Assembly: GCA_016935975.1 (NCBI GenBank)
Contig: JAFGPX010000242.1
Coordinates: forward strand, 1 to 47,911
Origin: Deltaproteobacteria bacterium
Lineage (GTDB): Bacteria > Myxococcota_A > Polyangia > Fen-1088
DNA length: 47,911 bases
Reading direction: 5' to 3'
Positions 33,875 to 43,291 of the stretch are shown here, piece by piece (positions within the stretch are counted from its first letter, which is position 1; each line of letters begins with the position of its first letter). The position numbers and the translations under genes are program-made. The notes under the pieces were generated by a model that saw nothing but the letters and a program-made list of their open reading frames with translations, had not been told where the DNA came from and made no database searches.

Positions 33875-34477
33875 ATGAGCAAGACCTACCGCTGCAAAGT
33901 CAGAGTGGACCTCAAAGAGCGCGTCCGCGCCCGCGACGCGGTCGAGTACGAGATCGATCTGGGCCGCGTCCTGGGCAAGCAGGAGGAGGGCGAGCTTTGG
34001 CGCCAGAAACTGCGCGAGGCCGGCGGCGTCGAGAAGGACGGCAAGATCGCGCTCGATGTCGGCGGCGTCGCGGTCGAGGTGGATCCCGCCACCGGCAAGG
34101 TCACGGCCGAGGTCAAGGCCGACGACGACGTCGAGGTCCACCTCGACGAGGAGCGCCGGGTGTGGAACGCACAAGACAGCGCCGAGGCGGCGCAGAAGCG
34201 CGCGCAGGCCACGGCCGAGCAAGAGGCGCGCGAGCGCATGGCGGCGGAGAAGACCGCGGCGCAAGGCGCCTTGGACGGGCACGTACGCGGCCAGCTCGGC
34301 CGCGCCGCACCCGAAATCGTGCGCCGGCTGCGCGAGGTGCGCGCCGAGGTCGAGAAAGAGGCCGTCGTGCGCAAGGCGCAGCGCCTGGGCACGGTGCTCG
34401 GAACGCACGAAAGCCGGGACGAGGCCACCGGCGACCGCACCTTGACCGTGGACGTCGAGCTGCCCGATCGAGCGTAA
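33875..34477 (+). CDS. Charged protein with a central coiled coil, FtsH-MoxR-vWA operon
   Basis: The 200-residue product has an AAGGAGAA site 7 bp upstream. Residues 1-90 read as a beta-rich domain (TYRCKVRVDLKERVRARD, KIALDVGGVAVEVDPATGKV). Residues 95-165 are strongly charged and Ala/Glu/Arg-rich and look like a coiled coil. The tail ends in a strand (RTLTVDVELPDRA). There is no cysteine cluster or membrane segment. It probably contributes to the FtsH/MoxR assembly, possibly as a substrate or adaptor. The family is not recognised. Confidence 0.65.
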   Translation: MSKTYRCKVRVDLKERVRARDAVEYEIDLGRVLGKQEEGELWRQKLREAGGVEKDGKIALDVGGVAVEVDPATGKVTAEVKADDDVEVHLDEERRVWNAQDSAEAAQKRAQATAEQEARERMAAEKTAAQGALDGHVRGQLGRAAPEIVRRLREVRAEVEKEAVVRKAQRLGTVLGTHESRDEATGDRTLTVDVELPDRA

Positions 34478-34488
34478 GGGAGGCAATC

Positions 34489-34740
34489 ATGGCACGAGCG
34501 AAGATCACCTACGTCTACAACCCGCAGACCGGCAAGCGCGAGTGGCACATCCACTACGAATCGCCCGCCGACGCCACCGTCCACGAGCACGAGACGCGAC
34601 ACCGCGCGCTGGTCAAGGAAATCGTCGGCGACATCGCAGGCCCCGACGTGGACGTCGCGCGCGGCGACCCCGGCAAGGGGCAGCCGCAAGCCACGCCCGA
34701 GGAGCCCCACCGCCGGGAGCCGCAAAGGAAGACCACTTGA
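34489..34740 (+). CDS. Small protein of the FtsH-MoxR-vWA operon
   Basis: The 83-residue product has a GGGAGG site 7 bp upstream. The N-terminal half, KITYVYNPQTGKREWHIHYE then HEHETRHRALVKEIVG, looks folded and His-rich; the C-terminal third is Pro/Arg/Glu-rich and probably disordered. Its stop overlaps the TTG start of the next gene. Such short proteins occur in the predicted ternary systems. The function is unknown. Confidence 0.7.
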   Translation: MARAKITYVYNPQTGKREWHIHYESPADATVHEHETRHRALVKEIVGDIAGPDVDVARGDPGKGQPQATPEEPHRREPQRKTT

Positions 34741-37730
34741 AGGCCATCGTCGGCAAGAACGCGCGCGAGATCGCGCCCCGCCTGCTCGGGTTCCTGTCGT
34801 TCGCCCGCCAGTCGGGGCTGCGCGCCGACGTGCTGTGGGGCGAGGCCGGCGAGCTTTGCGTGCTGCCCCACGACGACGACGAAACGGACGCCGCGGCCGG
34901 GCCGCGCCACTTCGTCAAGGTTGGCCTGCGCGGGGATCGCGTCGAAATCGAGGGCGGACACGGCTTCCGCGTGACGGAGAGACGGGAGGCGCAGGGCGCG
35001 CTGGAGATCGCGACCGCCGTTTCCGTGCCCGGCCGGCCCCGCGCGCACTGGCGGCAACGCGTGCTCTTCGCCCTGCGCGACGCCGAAGTGCTCGGCCGCG
35101 TCGTGCGCGCCCTGCTTGAGCGCGGACGCGACCGGCTGAGCTTCGCCCGCGTTGCGTGCGACAGCGTGCACCCCGGCACCGAGTTTCTGCTGCTCGTGCG
35201 CGACGCGCCCCTGTACGTCGTGCTGCAGGTTCTCGAGGAAGATCTGGGCCATGCCTTCTACGAGGCCAGCCACGCGCAAGTCCGCGACAAGTTGCTCGGC
35301 CTGTTCCTGCCCTGGGGCCGCGATTTCCCCTTGGTGGCCGCGCTCGGCGCGCGGCTGGAACGGCCGTGTGTCCGCCAGACCTCCGGCCGCCTCGCGGGCA
35401 TCGACGTCGACGCCTTGTCGCCCATCGACGCCGTGCTGGCTCCCGAGCTGCGCGCCACCTCGCTATCCGTCGCGCACGTGCCCCACGGCGAGCTGCGCGT
35501 GACCGTGCCGCTGCGCCTGGTGGCGCTCGACAAGGGTCAGATTGCGGAGCCCACCGAGCTGTGGCGCGCGGGGCCCGAGATGCTGGAGCAACTGGCGACC
35601 GAGCTCTCCTGCGCCGAGGATCGCCTCGCCGGCCTGCTGGCCCAAGTCGTGCGCCTGGGCGACGACGCCGATCCCTCGGTGTTCATCTGGGCGCCGACCG
35701 GCGCCGACGAGGACGGCGAACGTCCGGCGTTTGCCGATCTGCCCGGCTTCGCGCGCGCCCGCCGTCGTCTGGGCAACCTGCTTCTGCCCGCGCGCCACGC
35801 GGTGCTGCCGACCCTGGCCGACGAGACCCTGCGCTCGGTGTTCGGCCTCGGCCAGGGGACGCTGACGTTGGTCGACGCCGCCAAGGACGCGACGTTGCTG
35901 AAGTACCGCCTGCGCGTCGACGATTTCCGGCCGCTACGCGCCACGCTGGTCGAGTACGCCATGCACGCCCACGAGCGCGAGCTGGCGCAGGTCTGCGCGG
36001 CGGCCGAGTTCGACTTCGAATCCGTCGAGCTTCCACCGGCCGAGCCCTGCGGCGAGGCGCCGGCGGCCGCGCCGGAACCGCGCCGCCCAAGCCCCCGTCC
36101 CGGACATCCGAACGACGACGAGGACGCGGAGGAGGAGGCGCAGCCCGCGACGGCAACGGCGGAGGGCTGGGCCGCCCCGGCAACGGCGTCCGAGGAGGCC
36201 GCGCCAACCACGCACTGGCCGACCCGCCTGGAGCAGGCAACGCAAGCCCTGATCGACGTCCCCGCGGACGAGGAGCGCTGGCTCGGCTTTCTCGAGGCCA
36301 GCCTGGCGCTCGGCCACCGGCTCGACGCGAACCTGGCCCTGCTACGCCTTTTGCCTGGCTGCGAGCCGACGCGCGCGCGCAGCCTGCTCGCCGCGGGCCT
36401 GGGCGTGGCAGGACGCGTCGCCGAGCGCGACGTGCTGGCCGCGCTGGCGGCCGCGGAAACGCCACTTGACACCCTCCCGCACGGGCTGGAGCAAGTACTC
36501 GGCCTGGCCCTGGTCGCCCTGGATCCGCCCGAGCCTCTCGCGCCGGATGTCCGCCGTGGCATCGGCCGGCTGCCGGCGCGCGTGCGCGCTCTGGGCTTGC
36601 CGAGGCTGACGTGGGCGGCGTCGGCCCTGGCCTGGCAACTGACTCGCGACGCGCAAGCGCTCGAGGACGCGCGGCTGTGGCTCGAGCCCGGGCTTCTGAC
36701 ACTCGGCGTGCGCGAGGCGGCGCCGCCGCTCGTGGCCGAAGCGCTGGAGGCGCGCAACGGCGAAGCCAGCCGGGCCGCGGTGCGGGTCTTTGCCGACGCG
36801 GCCGCGCTGGGGCGGCCCGAGCGCGTGTTCTTGCGCCTGGCCTACGCCTTGCGCTTGCTGGTGCTCGGCGGCGGCGTGGACGGCGCCTACTTGGCCGAGC
36901 TGTCCGCGGAGCTGGAGGCCGCGCGCGCCGACCTGGGCAAGAGCGCCGAGCAGGTCGATTCGGCTCTCCGCACGCTCGAACACGTGCGCGCGCACAGCCT
37001 GGCCAGCCTCGCCGATTTCGGCGTCGACCCGAATCTGCGCACCGTCCTGATCGAGGAAGGCTACTTGCCGCCGCAGCACGCCTCCGCGGAAACGCGCGTT
37101 CTGCGCGAAGGCGCCGAGCTGGCCGCCGCCAGCGCGGCCGACGCCGCCTCGCGCGTGGTCGAGCTGTTCGACGAGGTGTCGGGCGACTCCTACGGCGGGC
37201 TCGACGCCCTCTTTTCCGTCGTCAGCCGTCTGCGGCGAGCCGGGCATCGCGACGCCCTGGTCGCCCTGCGCGCCCGCGTGGCCGAAACCGCCGCGCGCAC
37301 CGACGACGCGGGCCGCTGCGGGCTGTTGCTGGCGACCCTGGCGACCGGTCTTTCGGCGGCGCTCGACCCCGAACAGGAACCCACGCCCAGCTACGCCGAG
37401 CTGGTCGAACGCACGGCCAAGCTGCAGATGTGGGATCTCGCGGCCTCCGTGCGCGCCGTGCTCTCGGCGCTCGAACCCCTGCCCGTGGCCATGCGCCGGC
37501 GGCGCGCCGTGCCCTTGTACCGAGCGCTGCGCGAGCGGGGCGCCATCCGGCCATGGACCGGCGAGCGCACCATCCGCGTCGACGAGCAGCGCGCCCTGCT
37601 TCGCCTGGTCAACCTGCTGGTCGTGCCGGTCGAGGAAACCCCCGACGCCGAGCGGCTGTGCCACGCGGAATGGACCAGTCTGCGCGAAACCATGCGGCGC
37701 GATCTCGAACGCGCGCGGCCCGCGACCTGA
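34737..37730 (+). CDS. Large two-region protein of the FtsH-MoxR-vWA operon
   Basis: The start is taken as the TTG at 34737, overlapping the previous stop by 4 bp, giving 997 residues. Residues 1-420 are one mixed alpha/beta region (KAIVGKNAREIAPRLLGFLS, PGTEFLLLVRDAPLYVVLQVLE). Residues about 430-490 are an acidic, proline-rich linker (PSPRPGHPNDDEDAEEE). Residues 500-997 are alpha-helical, resembling stacked helical repeats. No Walker or protease motif is visible. Its position before moxR suggests that it is the central adaptor or target scaffold of the system. I do not recognise a characterised family. Confidence 0.65.
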   Translation: MKAIVGKNAREIAPRLLGFLSFARQSGLRADVLWGEAGELCVLPHDDDETDAAAGPRHFVKVGLRGDRVEIEGGHGFRVTERREAQGALEIATAVSVPGRPRAHWRQRVLFALRDAEVLGRVVRALLERGRDRLSFARVACDSVHPGTEFLLLVRDAPLYVVLQVLEEDLGHAFYEASHAQVRDKLLGLFLPWGRDFPLVAALGARLERPCVRQTSGRLAGIDVDALSPIDAVLAPELRATSLSVAHVPHGELRVTVPLRLVALDKGQIAEPTELWRAGPEMLEQLATELSCAEDRLAGLLAQVVRLGDDADPSVFIWAPTGADEDGERPAFADLPGFARARRRLGNLLLPARHAVLPTLADETLRSVFGLGQGTLTLVDAAKDATLLKYRLRVDDFRPLRATLVEYAMHAHERELAQVCAAAEFDFESVELPPAEPCGEAPAAAPEPRRPSPRPGHPNDDEDAEEEAQPATATAEGWAAPATASEEAAPTTHWPTRLEQATQALIDVPADEERWLGFLEASLALGHRLDANLALLRLLPGCEPTRARSLLAAGLGVAGRVAERDVLAALAAAETPLDTLPHGLEQVLGLALVALDPPEPLAPDVRRGIGRLPARVRALGLPRLTWAASALAWQLTRDAQALEDARLWLEPGLLTLGVREAAPPLVAEALEARNGEASRAAVRVFADAAALGRPERVFLRLAYALRLLVLGGGVDGAYLAELSAELEAARADLGKSAEQVDSALRTLEHVRAHSLASLADFGVDPNLRTVLIEEGYLPPQHASAETRVLREGAELAAASAADAASRVVELFDEVSGDSYGGLDALFSVVSRLRRAGHRDALVALRARVAETAARTDDAGRCGLLLATLATGLSAALDPEQEPTPSYAELVERTAKLQMWDLAASVRAVLSALEPLPVAMRRRRAVPLYRALRERGAIRPWTGERTIRVDEQRALLRLVNLLVVPVEETPDAERLCHAEWTSLRETMRRDLERARPAT

Positions 37731-37763
37731 ATTCGCTTCACCCATGCCAAGGCGGGAACAACC

Positions 37764-38753
37764 ATGAAGACCAACAGAACCAGCGAAGCCCGCGCCCAGG
37801 AGGCGCGCAGCAAAATCACCGGCCTGGTGAAATCCCTGGGCCGCTACCTGGTCGGCCGCGACGAGGCCATCCGCCTCCTCGCCCTGGCCACGGCCGCGGG
37901 CGAGCCCATGCTGCTGCTCGGTCCGCCGGGCACGGCCAAGTCGGACCTCATCTTCAAATTCGCGCAGGCCATCGGCATCGGCGCCGAGGACTACTTCGAG
38001 TACATGATCACCGCCTTCACCGAGCCCTCGGAGATCATCGGGCCCGTCGACATCAAGGCGCTGCGCGAGGACGGCGTGTACCGCCGCCGCCTGGAGGGCA
38101 AGCTGGCCGACGTCAAGGTGGTGTTCCTCGACGAGATCTTCAACGGCAACAGCGCCATCCTGAACACCCTGCTGACCGTGATGAACGAGCGCAAGGTGTA
38201 CGACGCGGGCAAGCCGCGCCGGCTCGACAAGCTCATCGGCTTCTTCGCGGCCACCAACCAGATCCCCGAGCGTGAGGAGCTCGGCGCGCTCAAGGACCGC
38301 TTCGTCATCAAGGTCAAGCTCGACCCGGTCCAGCAGGACGACTTCGACGGCCTCATCGCCGCGGGTCTGCGCAACGAGCGCTGTCGGACGACGGGCCAGA
38401 CGCCGTGGGCAAACGGCGATGTCACCCCCGAGGACTTCGCGGCCGTGCGCGACTTCGTGGGCGAGATCTGCCACGCCGACGGCAGCGACTTCCCACGCTT
38501 TCCCGAGTCCGTGCACCGGACTTTCCGCCGGATCGTCCTCGATCTCGACAGCCAGGGGGTATCGCTGTCCGACCGCGAGGTCATCAAGCTCTATCGCCTC
38601 ATCGTGCTGCACGGCTATCTCTTCCACGGCCGCCTGCCCGGCAGCATCCAGCTTTCCGACCTCGTGGTCCTGCGCTACGTGGCCGAGTCCGCCGCCCAGT
38701 TCGTGGTAGTGCGCAAGTGCGTGGACGACGCCATCGGCGGCGCCGGCCCCTGA
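37764..38753 (+). CDS. MoxR-type AAA+ ATPase
   Basis: The 329-residue protein has Walker A GPPGTAKS (53-60), Walker B VVFLDEIFNG (119-128), the insertion EPSEIIGPVDI typical of MoxR/RavA helix-2 inserts, sensor 1 FFAATNQIPE and a lid domain. GxPGxAKS with Ala before Lys is the MoxR hallmark. MoxR proteins work with vWA proteins as chaperone pairs that remodel or activate targets. The vWA gene follows after 25 bp, and the FtsH-like protease follows that, so the three would form one machine. Confidence 0.93.
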   Translation: MKTNRTSEARAQEARSKITGLVKSLGRYLVGRDEAIRLLALATAAGEPMLLLGPPGTAKSDLIFKFAQAIGIGAEDYFEYMITAFTEPSEIIGPVDIKALREDGVYRRRLEGKLADVKVVFLDEIFNGNSAILNTLLTVMNERKVYDAGKPRRLDKLIGFFAATNQIPEREELGALKDRFVIKVKLDPVQQDDFDGLIAAGLRNERCRTTGQTPWANGDVTPEDFAAVRDFVGEICHADGSDFPRFPESVHRTFRRIVLDLDSQGVSLSDREVIKLYRLIVLHGYLFHGRLPGSIQLSDLVVLRYVAESAAQFVVVRKCVDDAIGGAGP

Positions 38754-38778
38754 TCCACACCCGCCATCGCATCCGACC

Positions 38779-40287
38779 ATGCTGCTGCTCAGACGCCCAG
38801 ACGAAGTCAGAAGCCACCTGGCGGCCTCGCGCGCCCTGTCCCTGGTGCGCCTGCAACCGGCGGCCGCGCGCGATCCGTCGGCCATCGGCGACGCCGACAT
38901 CCTGGACGCCATGCGGGCCATCGTCAGCGACATCAGCCTGTCGGGACACCCCCCGCTGGCGGCGGTCGCCGACGTCTTGCGCATCGTCTTTCACCGCGAC
39001 GAGGTGGACATCGTGCCCGGCGGCAGCGCGGCGGCCCGCGACTATCGTCTGAAGCTCGTCGTGCCTTGGCTGCGCGACGACGTGTCGCTTGCGGCCCTGG
39101 GGCAGGTGGCGCGCAACCGGCGTGGGCCCGCGCGCCTGCGTTTCCAGCGCTTCCTGGCGCGCGAGATCGGCCGTGCGCTACACGACCTCGGCCGCTTCGC
39201 CACGCGCATCGACTGCCCGCGCCTGCCGGCGGCCGAGGATCTGCGCCGCGCCGGGATCGACGTCGGCGCGCTCGCCACCGAGGCCGAGGCGCTACGCGCC
39301 CTCACCGCGGCCTGGCGCGAGGGCGCCCGCTTGCTCAGCGACGAGCAGGTGGCGCTCCTCAGCTACGTGCGCGACGAGGCCGACGTCGTGCCGCTGCGCG
39401 AGTACCACCTGGTCCGCTCGCGCCTGCGGCCGGTCGGCCTGCGCGCCGTGCAGCGCACGCGCAACGCCCGCTATCGCCAGCGCGAGGTGCGCGACGAGCG
39501 CAGCCCGTCCATGGGCGGCTACTCGGGCCTGCGCTCCGGCGGCAGTCTGGAGCACCTCGGCGCCGTCCTGCCCTCCGAGCTGGCGCTGATGGAAAGCGGA
39601 CAGGACCATCGCGGGGAGGTCAGGAATCCCTCCCAGGGTTTCCAAGACTTCGACCTCTTCGATCTGAACCTGGTCGAGAAGCGCCTGCTCTACTTCAAGC
39701 GCGACCAGCAGATCGACATCCGCCGCAAGCGTCGCTTCCACGTCGTGTTCTGGTCGCCCGAGCGCTTCGACTATCGCCCGAGCGTCGTGCCCGTGCGCTG
39801 GCCGTATCTCTCGCTCGGCGTGATCTTCGACGTGGTCCGCTTCTTCCGCGACGAGCTGTCGATCACCAACTGCCCGTTCTACTTTGTGTTCGACGGCAAG
39901 AGCGCGGAGCTCGACCGCTACCGGCGCCTCATCGCCGCCATCCGCGAGCAGGACTTCCGCGACGTGGACATCGCCTGCACCGCGGTCGCCGCCGGCCAGT
40001 TGCAGGAGCGCCTGCTGGGCTTGCTCGGCAACGACGACGAGGAGCACGTGGTGCTGTGCCTCGCCGAGCGCGGCACCGCCGATCCCGGCATCGTGCCCCC
40101 CGAGATGGCGCTGCTCCAAATCGAGTTCGCCGCGGGCGCGGGCGTCGATGGGGTCGTGCTCGCCAACGGCGAGGAGCGCCACGAATTCTCGATCACCGAC
40201 GACGAAAGCCTGGGCGTCGAGCTCAACCGTTTGCGCAACCTGCTGGCCGTGAGTATGGCCGGCGCCCCCGCCACCCGGAGGTCATGA
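38779..40287 (+). CDS. vWA-domain partner of MoxR, MIDAS residues lost
   Basis: This 502-residue protein has an N-terminal helical region (1-240), then a loop-rich segment typical of MoxR-associated vWA proteins (SMGGYSGLRSGGSLEHLGA, LPSELALM, FDLNLVEKRLLYFKRD). The vWA-like fold spans about 315-490. Where the metal-site motif DxSxS should follow the first strand, the sequence is FHVVFWSPERF (320-330), so the Asp and both Ser are replaced. The domain probably cannot hold the MIDAS metal and would bind its partner in another way. One base separates it from the FtsH-like gene. Confidence 0.82.
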   Translation: MLLLRRPDEVRSHLAASRALSLVRLQPAAARDPSAIGDADILDAMRAIVSDISLSGHPPLAAVADVLRIVFHRDEVDIVPGGSAAARDYRLKLVVPWLRDDVSLAALGQVARNRRGPARLRFQRFLAREIGRALHDLGRFATRIDCPRLPAAEDLRRAGIDVGALATEAEALRALTAAWREGARLLSDEQVALLSYVRDEADVVPLREYHLVRSRLRPVGLRAVQRTRNARYRQREVRDERSPSMGGYSGLRSGGSLEHLGAVLPSELALMESGQDHRGEVRNPSQGFQDFDLFDLNLVEKRLLYFKRDQQIDIRRKRRFHVVFWSPERFDYRPSVVPVRWPYLSLGVIFDVVRFFRDELSITNCPFYFVFDGKSAELDRYRRLIAAIREQDFRDVDIACTAVAAGQLQERLLGLLGNDDEEHVVLCLAERGTADPGIVPPEMALLQIEFAAGAGVDGVVLANGEERHEFSITDDESLGVELNRLRNLLAVSMAGAPATRRS

Positions 40288-40288
40288 C

Positions 40289-43222
40289 ATGCCGGCCATC
40301 CCGATCGCCAGTCTGCCCACGACCGTGGACACGAGAAAGGTCATCGAGCCCTGCCATGGCCGCGATCTCGACGAGATCGCGGACGCCTTGCGCAACCGGC
40401 AATCGGTCCTGGTCGAGTGCGACAAGCTCCTGGCCGGCGAGCTCTTCATGGCCCTGCGCCCGCGTTTTCCCCAAAGCTGCGGCATCGCCTTGCTTTCCGT
40501 GGATCACCGCCGCGACGAGGGCGACGGCGCCATCAACGCCACGCTCAAGGAGTTCCGTCGCGTGGTGCGCGACGGCGACGCGCAGACCGCCGTGGTGGTG
40601 GTGCCCAACTTCGATCTGATGGTGTCGGCCGACCAGACCGGCCAGCACGTGGATCTCACCACCCGCGAGGTGCTGGCCACGCTCTACGAAAACCCCGGCC
40701 TCTGCCTGCTCGCCTTCAAGGATCCCAACCTCTCGGTGCCCAAGGCCATTCTCGAGTTCTTCTCCCGGCGCATCGATATCGTGGGAGTGGACCGCCGCCA
40801 CCTGCCCCACCTGGTCACCCAAACCGAGGCGCGCCGCTTCGACCTCGAAACCTTCGACCCCTATGCCCTCTACAAGTACGTCTCCGGCCTCAACGTCGTG
40901 AAGCTGCGCCAGGTGCTGTCGGGGCTCGCCGGCGATGCCTTCGCCGACCAGTCGCCGCACAAGGCGCGCGCCTTCCTCCGCCGCGCCACCCTCGACGCCA
41001 GCGACGCCGACCTGCCCAGCACGCGGCTCGACGACATCGGCGGCTACGAACGCGTCAAGGAGCTTCTGCGCAAGAACGTGCTCGACGTGCTGGCCGCCAT
41101 CGAGGGCGCCTCGGCCACGCGCTCGGAAGCCGAGCTCGCGCACATGGAGCGCCTGGTGCCGCGCTCGATCCTCTTCACCGGACCGCCGGGCACGGGCAAG
41201 ACCATGTTCTGCAAGGCCCTGGCCGCGGAGCTCGACGCCACGGTCATCGTGATCAACGGGCCCGAGCTCAAGAGCAAATGGGTCGGCGAATCCGAAGAGC
41301 GCATCCGCAAGATCTTCTCCCGCGCCCGCCGCAGCACGCCGGCCATCGTGGTCTTCGACGAGATCGACAGCTTCGCCGGCAAGCGCGGCGGCGCGAGCGC
41401 CGACGGCGAGCCTCGGCACGGCACGGGCACTTCGTCCGACCATTCCATGCTCAACCAGCTCTTGACCGAAATGGACGGCTTTCGCAGCCACGAATCCGTC
41501 TTCGTCATCGCCACGACCAACTTCGCCACCAACCTCGACGAGGCGCTGCGCAGCCGCATGCGCTACGAGATCGAGATCCCCTACCCCGACCGCGCGGACC
41601 GGGAGGCCATCGTGCGCGTGTACGACCGCAAGTACGGTCTGGCGCTCGAACCCGCGGTCATGCGGCGGCTACTCGACGAGACCGAGACCTGGATCGACCC
41701 CGCCACCTTCTCGCGCTTCGCCGGTCGCGATCTGGAGGCCCTGGCCGCGGCCCTGGCGCGCGCGCGGCTACTCGCCGCGGCCGAGAGCCGGACCGCCGTC
41801 GAGGCCACGCCGATCACGGAAGAGATGGTGGCACTGCTCGTGGCCGAGCGCATCCGGGCGCAGAGCCCGCTTCTGTCCTTCGCGGACATCGGCGGCTACG
41901 ACGAGGCCAAGGAGAAGCTGCGCACCGAGATCCTGGACACCCTGGCGCTCGCGCAGAAATCGCCGCCGGACAAGCAGCGCCAGGTCGAGCGCATGGTGCC
42001 CAAGGGCGTGATCTTCGAGGGCCCGCCCGGCACCGGCAAAACCATGTTCGCCAAGGCCCTGGCGCGCGAGCTGCGCGCCACGGTCTCCATCGTCAACGGC
42101 CCGGAGCTCAAGAGCATGTGGCACGGCGAATCCGAGCGCCGCGTGCGCGAGATCTTCGCCGAGGCCAGGCGCAACGCCCCCAGCGTGATCGTGTTCGACG
42201 AGATCGACAGCATCGCGGGCGCGCGCGAGGGCGCCATCTTCGGGGTCGACCGCTCCATGGTCAACCAGCTTCTGACCGAGATGGATGGTTTTCACGGCGG
42301 CGAGATGGTGTTCGTCGTGGCCACCACCAACTTCGCCTCGTCCCTCGACCAGGCCCTGCGCCGGCCGGGTCGCTTCGAGTACGTGCTCAACATCGGCTAC
42401 CCCGACGAAGACGCGCGCGCGGCCATCCTGAGTCTCTACAACCGCAAGTACGAGCTGGGGCTCGACGAAAAGCTCGTCGACCACCTGATCTTCCGCACCA
42501 GCGGCTGGGTCGACCCCGCAAGCGGCACGCGCTACTCGGGCGATCACCTGGAGGCCATCTGCCGCGCCCTCTTCCGGCGCCGCTTGCGCGAACCGGAGCG
42601 CGCCTTGACCATCGACGACCTCGACCAGGCCGTCGCCCAGCGCACGAAGAAGCCGCTCAAGGTCACGGCCGGCGAAGAGGAAGTCATCGCCGTGCACGAG
42701 GCCGGCCACGCCGTGGTGGCCCGCCACGTCGAGGGCGCCATGCCCGTGCGCAAGATCAGCATCGCCTCGGAGTACGACGGCAGCCTGGGCTATGTCCTGC
42801 ACGGCGAGCCCGAGCAGCGCTACGTGCAGGACGAGCGGCAGCTCCGCGCCCAAATCGTCTGCCTGATGGGCGGGCGCATGGCCGAGCGCCTGGTGCTCGG
42901 TCGCGTGGCCAGCGGCGGCGCCAACGACATCGAGAAGGCGACGCTGATCGCCACCCACCTGGTCGCCGAGTTCGGCATGGACAAGGAAGTCGGCCCGCGC
43001 ACCGTCATGCACCCCATGGTCCACGGCAAGAGCGCCGTGGGCGGCGCGTCCCCCGAGCTTCTGGCCACGGTCGAGCGCCGCGTGGGCCTCATGCTCTCCG
43101 AGGCCGAGGCCGAGGCCGAGCGTTTGCTGACGGTTCACCGCGCGGAGCTGGACGAGCTCAAGCGCGAGCTGCTCGCGAAGAAGGTGGTCGAGTTCCGGGA
43201 CGTGGAGAAGATCAAGCTTTAG
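40289..43222 (+). CDS. Cytosolic FtsH-like protease with tandem AAA+ modules and M41 peptidase
   Basis: The protein has 977 residues. Two complete AAA+ modules follow each other: GPPGTGKT at 298-305 with VVFDEIDSF, and GPPGTGKT at 578-585 with VIVFDEIDSI, each with an FtsH-like second region (GPELKSKWVGESE, GPELKSMWHGESE). The M41 zinc-protease site is HEAGH (803-807) with the third ligand D880 (GANDIEKAT). Ordinary FtsH has one AAA+ module and two membrane helices; here there is no membrane segment. The first 200 residues look like a degenerate third AAA-like module (TAVVVVPNFDLM, FFSRRIDIV). It is the expected proteolytic component of the ternary system. Confidence 0.93.
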   Translation: MPAIPIASLPTTVDTRKVIEPCHGRDLDEIADALRNRQSVLVECDKLLAGELFMALRPRFPQSCGIALLSVDHRRDEGDGAINATLKEFRRVVRDGDAQTAVVVVPNFDLMVSADQTGQHVDLTTREVLATLYENPGLCLLAFKDPNLSVPKAILEFFSRRIDIVGVDRRHLPHLVTQTEARRFDLETFDPYALYKYVSGLNVVKLRQVLSGLAGDAFADQSPHKARAFLRRATLDASDADLPSTRLDDIGGYERVKELLRKNVLDVLAAIEGASATRSEAELAHMERLVPRSILFTGPPGTGKTMFCKALAAELDATVIVINGPELKSKWVGESEERIRKIFSRARRSTPAIVVFDEIDSFAGKRGGASADGEPRHGTGTSSDHSMLNQLLTEMDGFRSHESVFVIATTNFATNLDEALRSRMRYEIEIPYPDRADREAIVRVYDRKYGLALEPAVMRRLLDETETWIDPATFSRFAGRDLEALAAALARARLLAAAESRTAVEATPITEEMVALLVAERIRAQSPLLSFADIGGYDEAKEKLRTEILDTLALAQKSPPDKQRQVERMVPKGVIFEGPPGTGKTMFAKALARELRATVSIVNGPELKSMWHGESERRVREIFAEARRNAPSVIVFDEIDSIAGAREGAIFGVDRSMVNQLLTEMDGFHGGEMVFVVATTNFASSLDQALRRPGRFEYVLNIGYPDEDARAAILSLYNRKYELGLDEKLVDHLIFRTSGWVDPASGTRYSGDHLEAICRALFRRRLREPERALTIDDLDQAVAQRTKKPLKVTAGEEEVIAVHEAGHAVVARHVEGAMPVRKISIASEYDGSLGYVLHGEPEQRYVQDERQLRAQIVCLMGGRMAERLVLGRVASGGANDIEKATLIATHLVAEFGMDKEVGPRTVMHPMVHGKSAVGGASPELLATVERRVGLMLSEAEAEAERLLTVHRAELDELKRELLAKKVVEFRDVEKIKL

Positions 43223-43291
43223 CAGCCCGTGGCGTGCAGCCATGGGCGTGTCGGGAGCCTTGGACTTGGCTTCCGCCTCGCTCGGGGCTCG

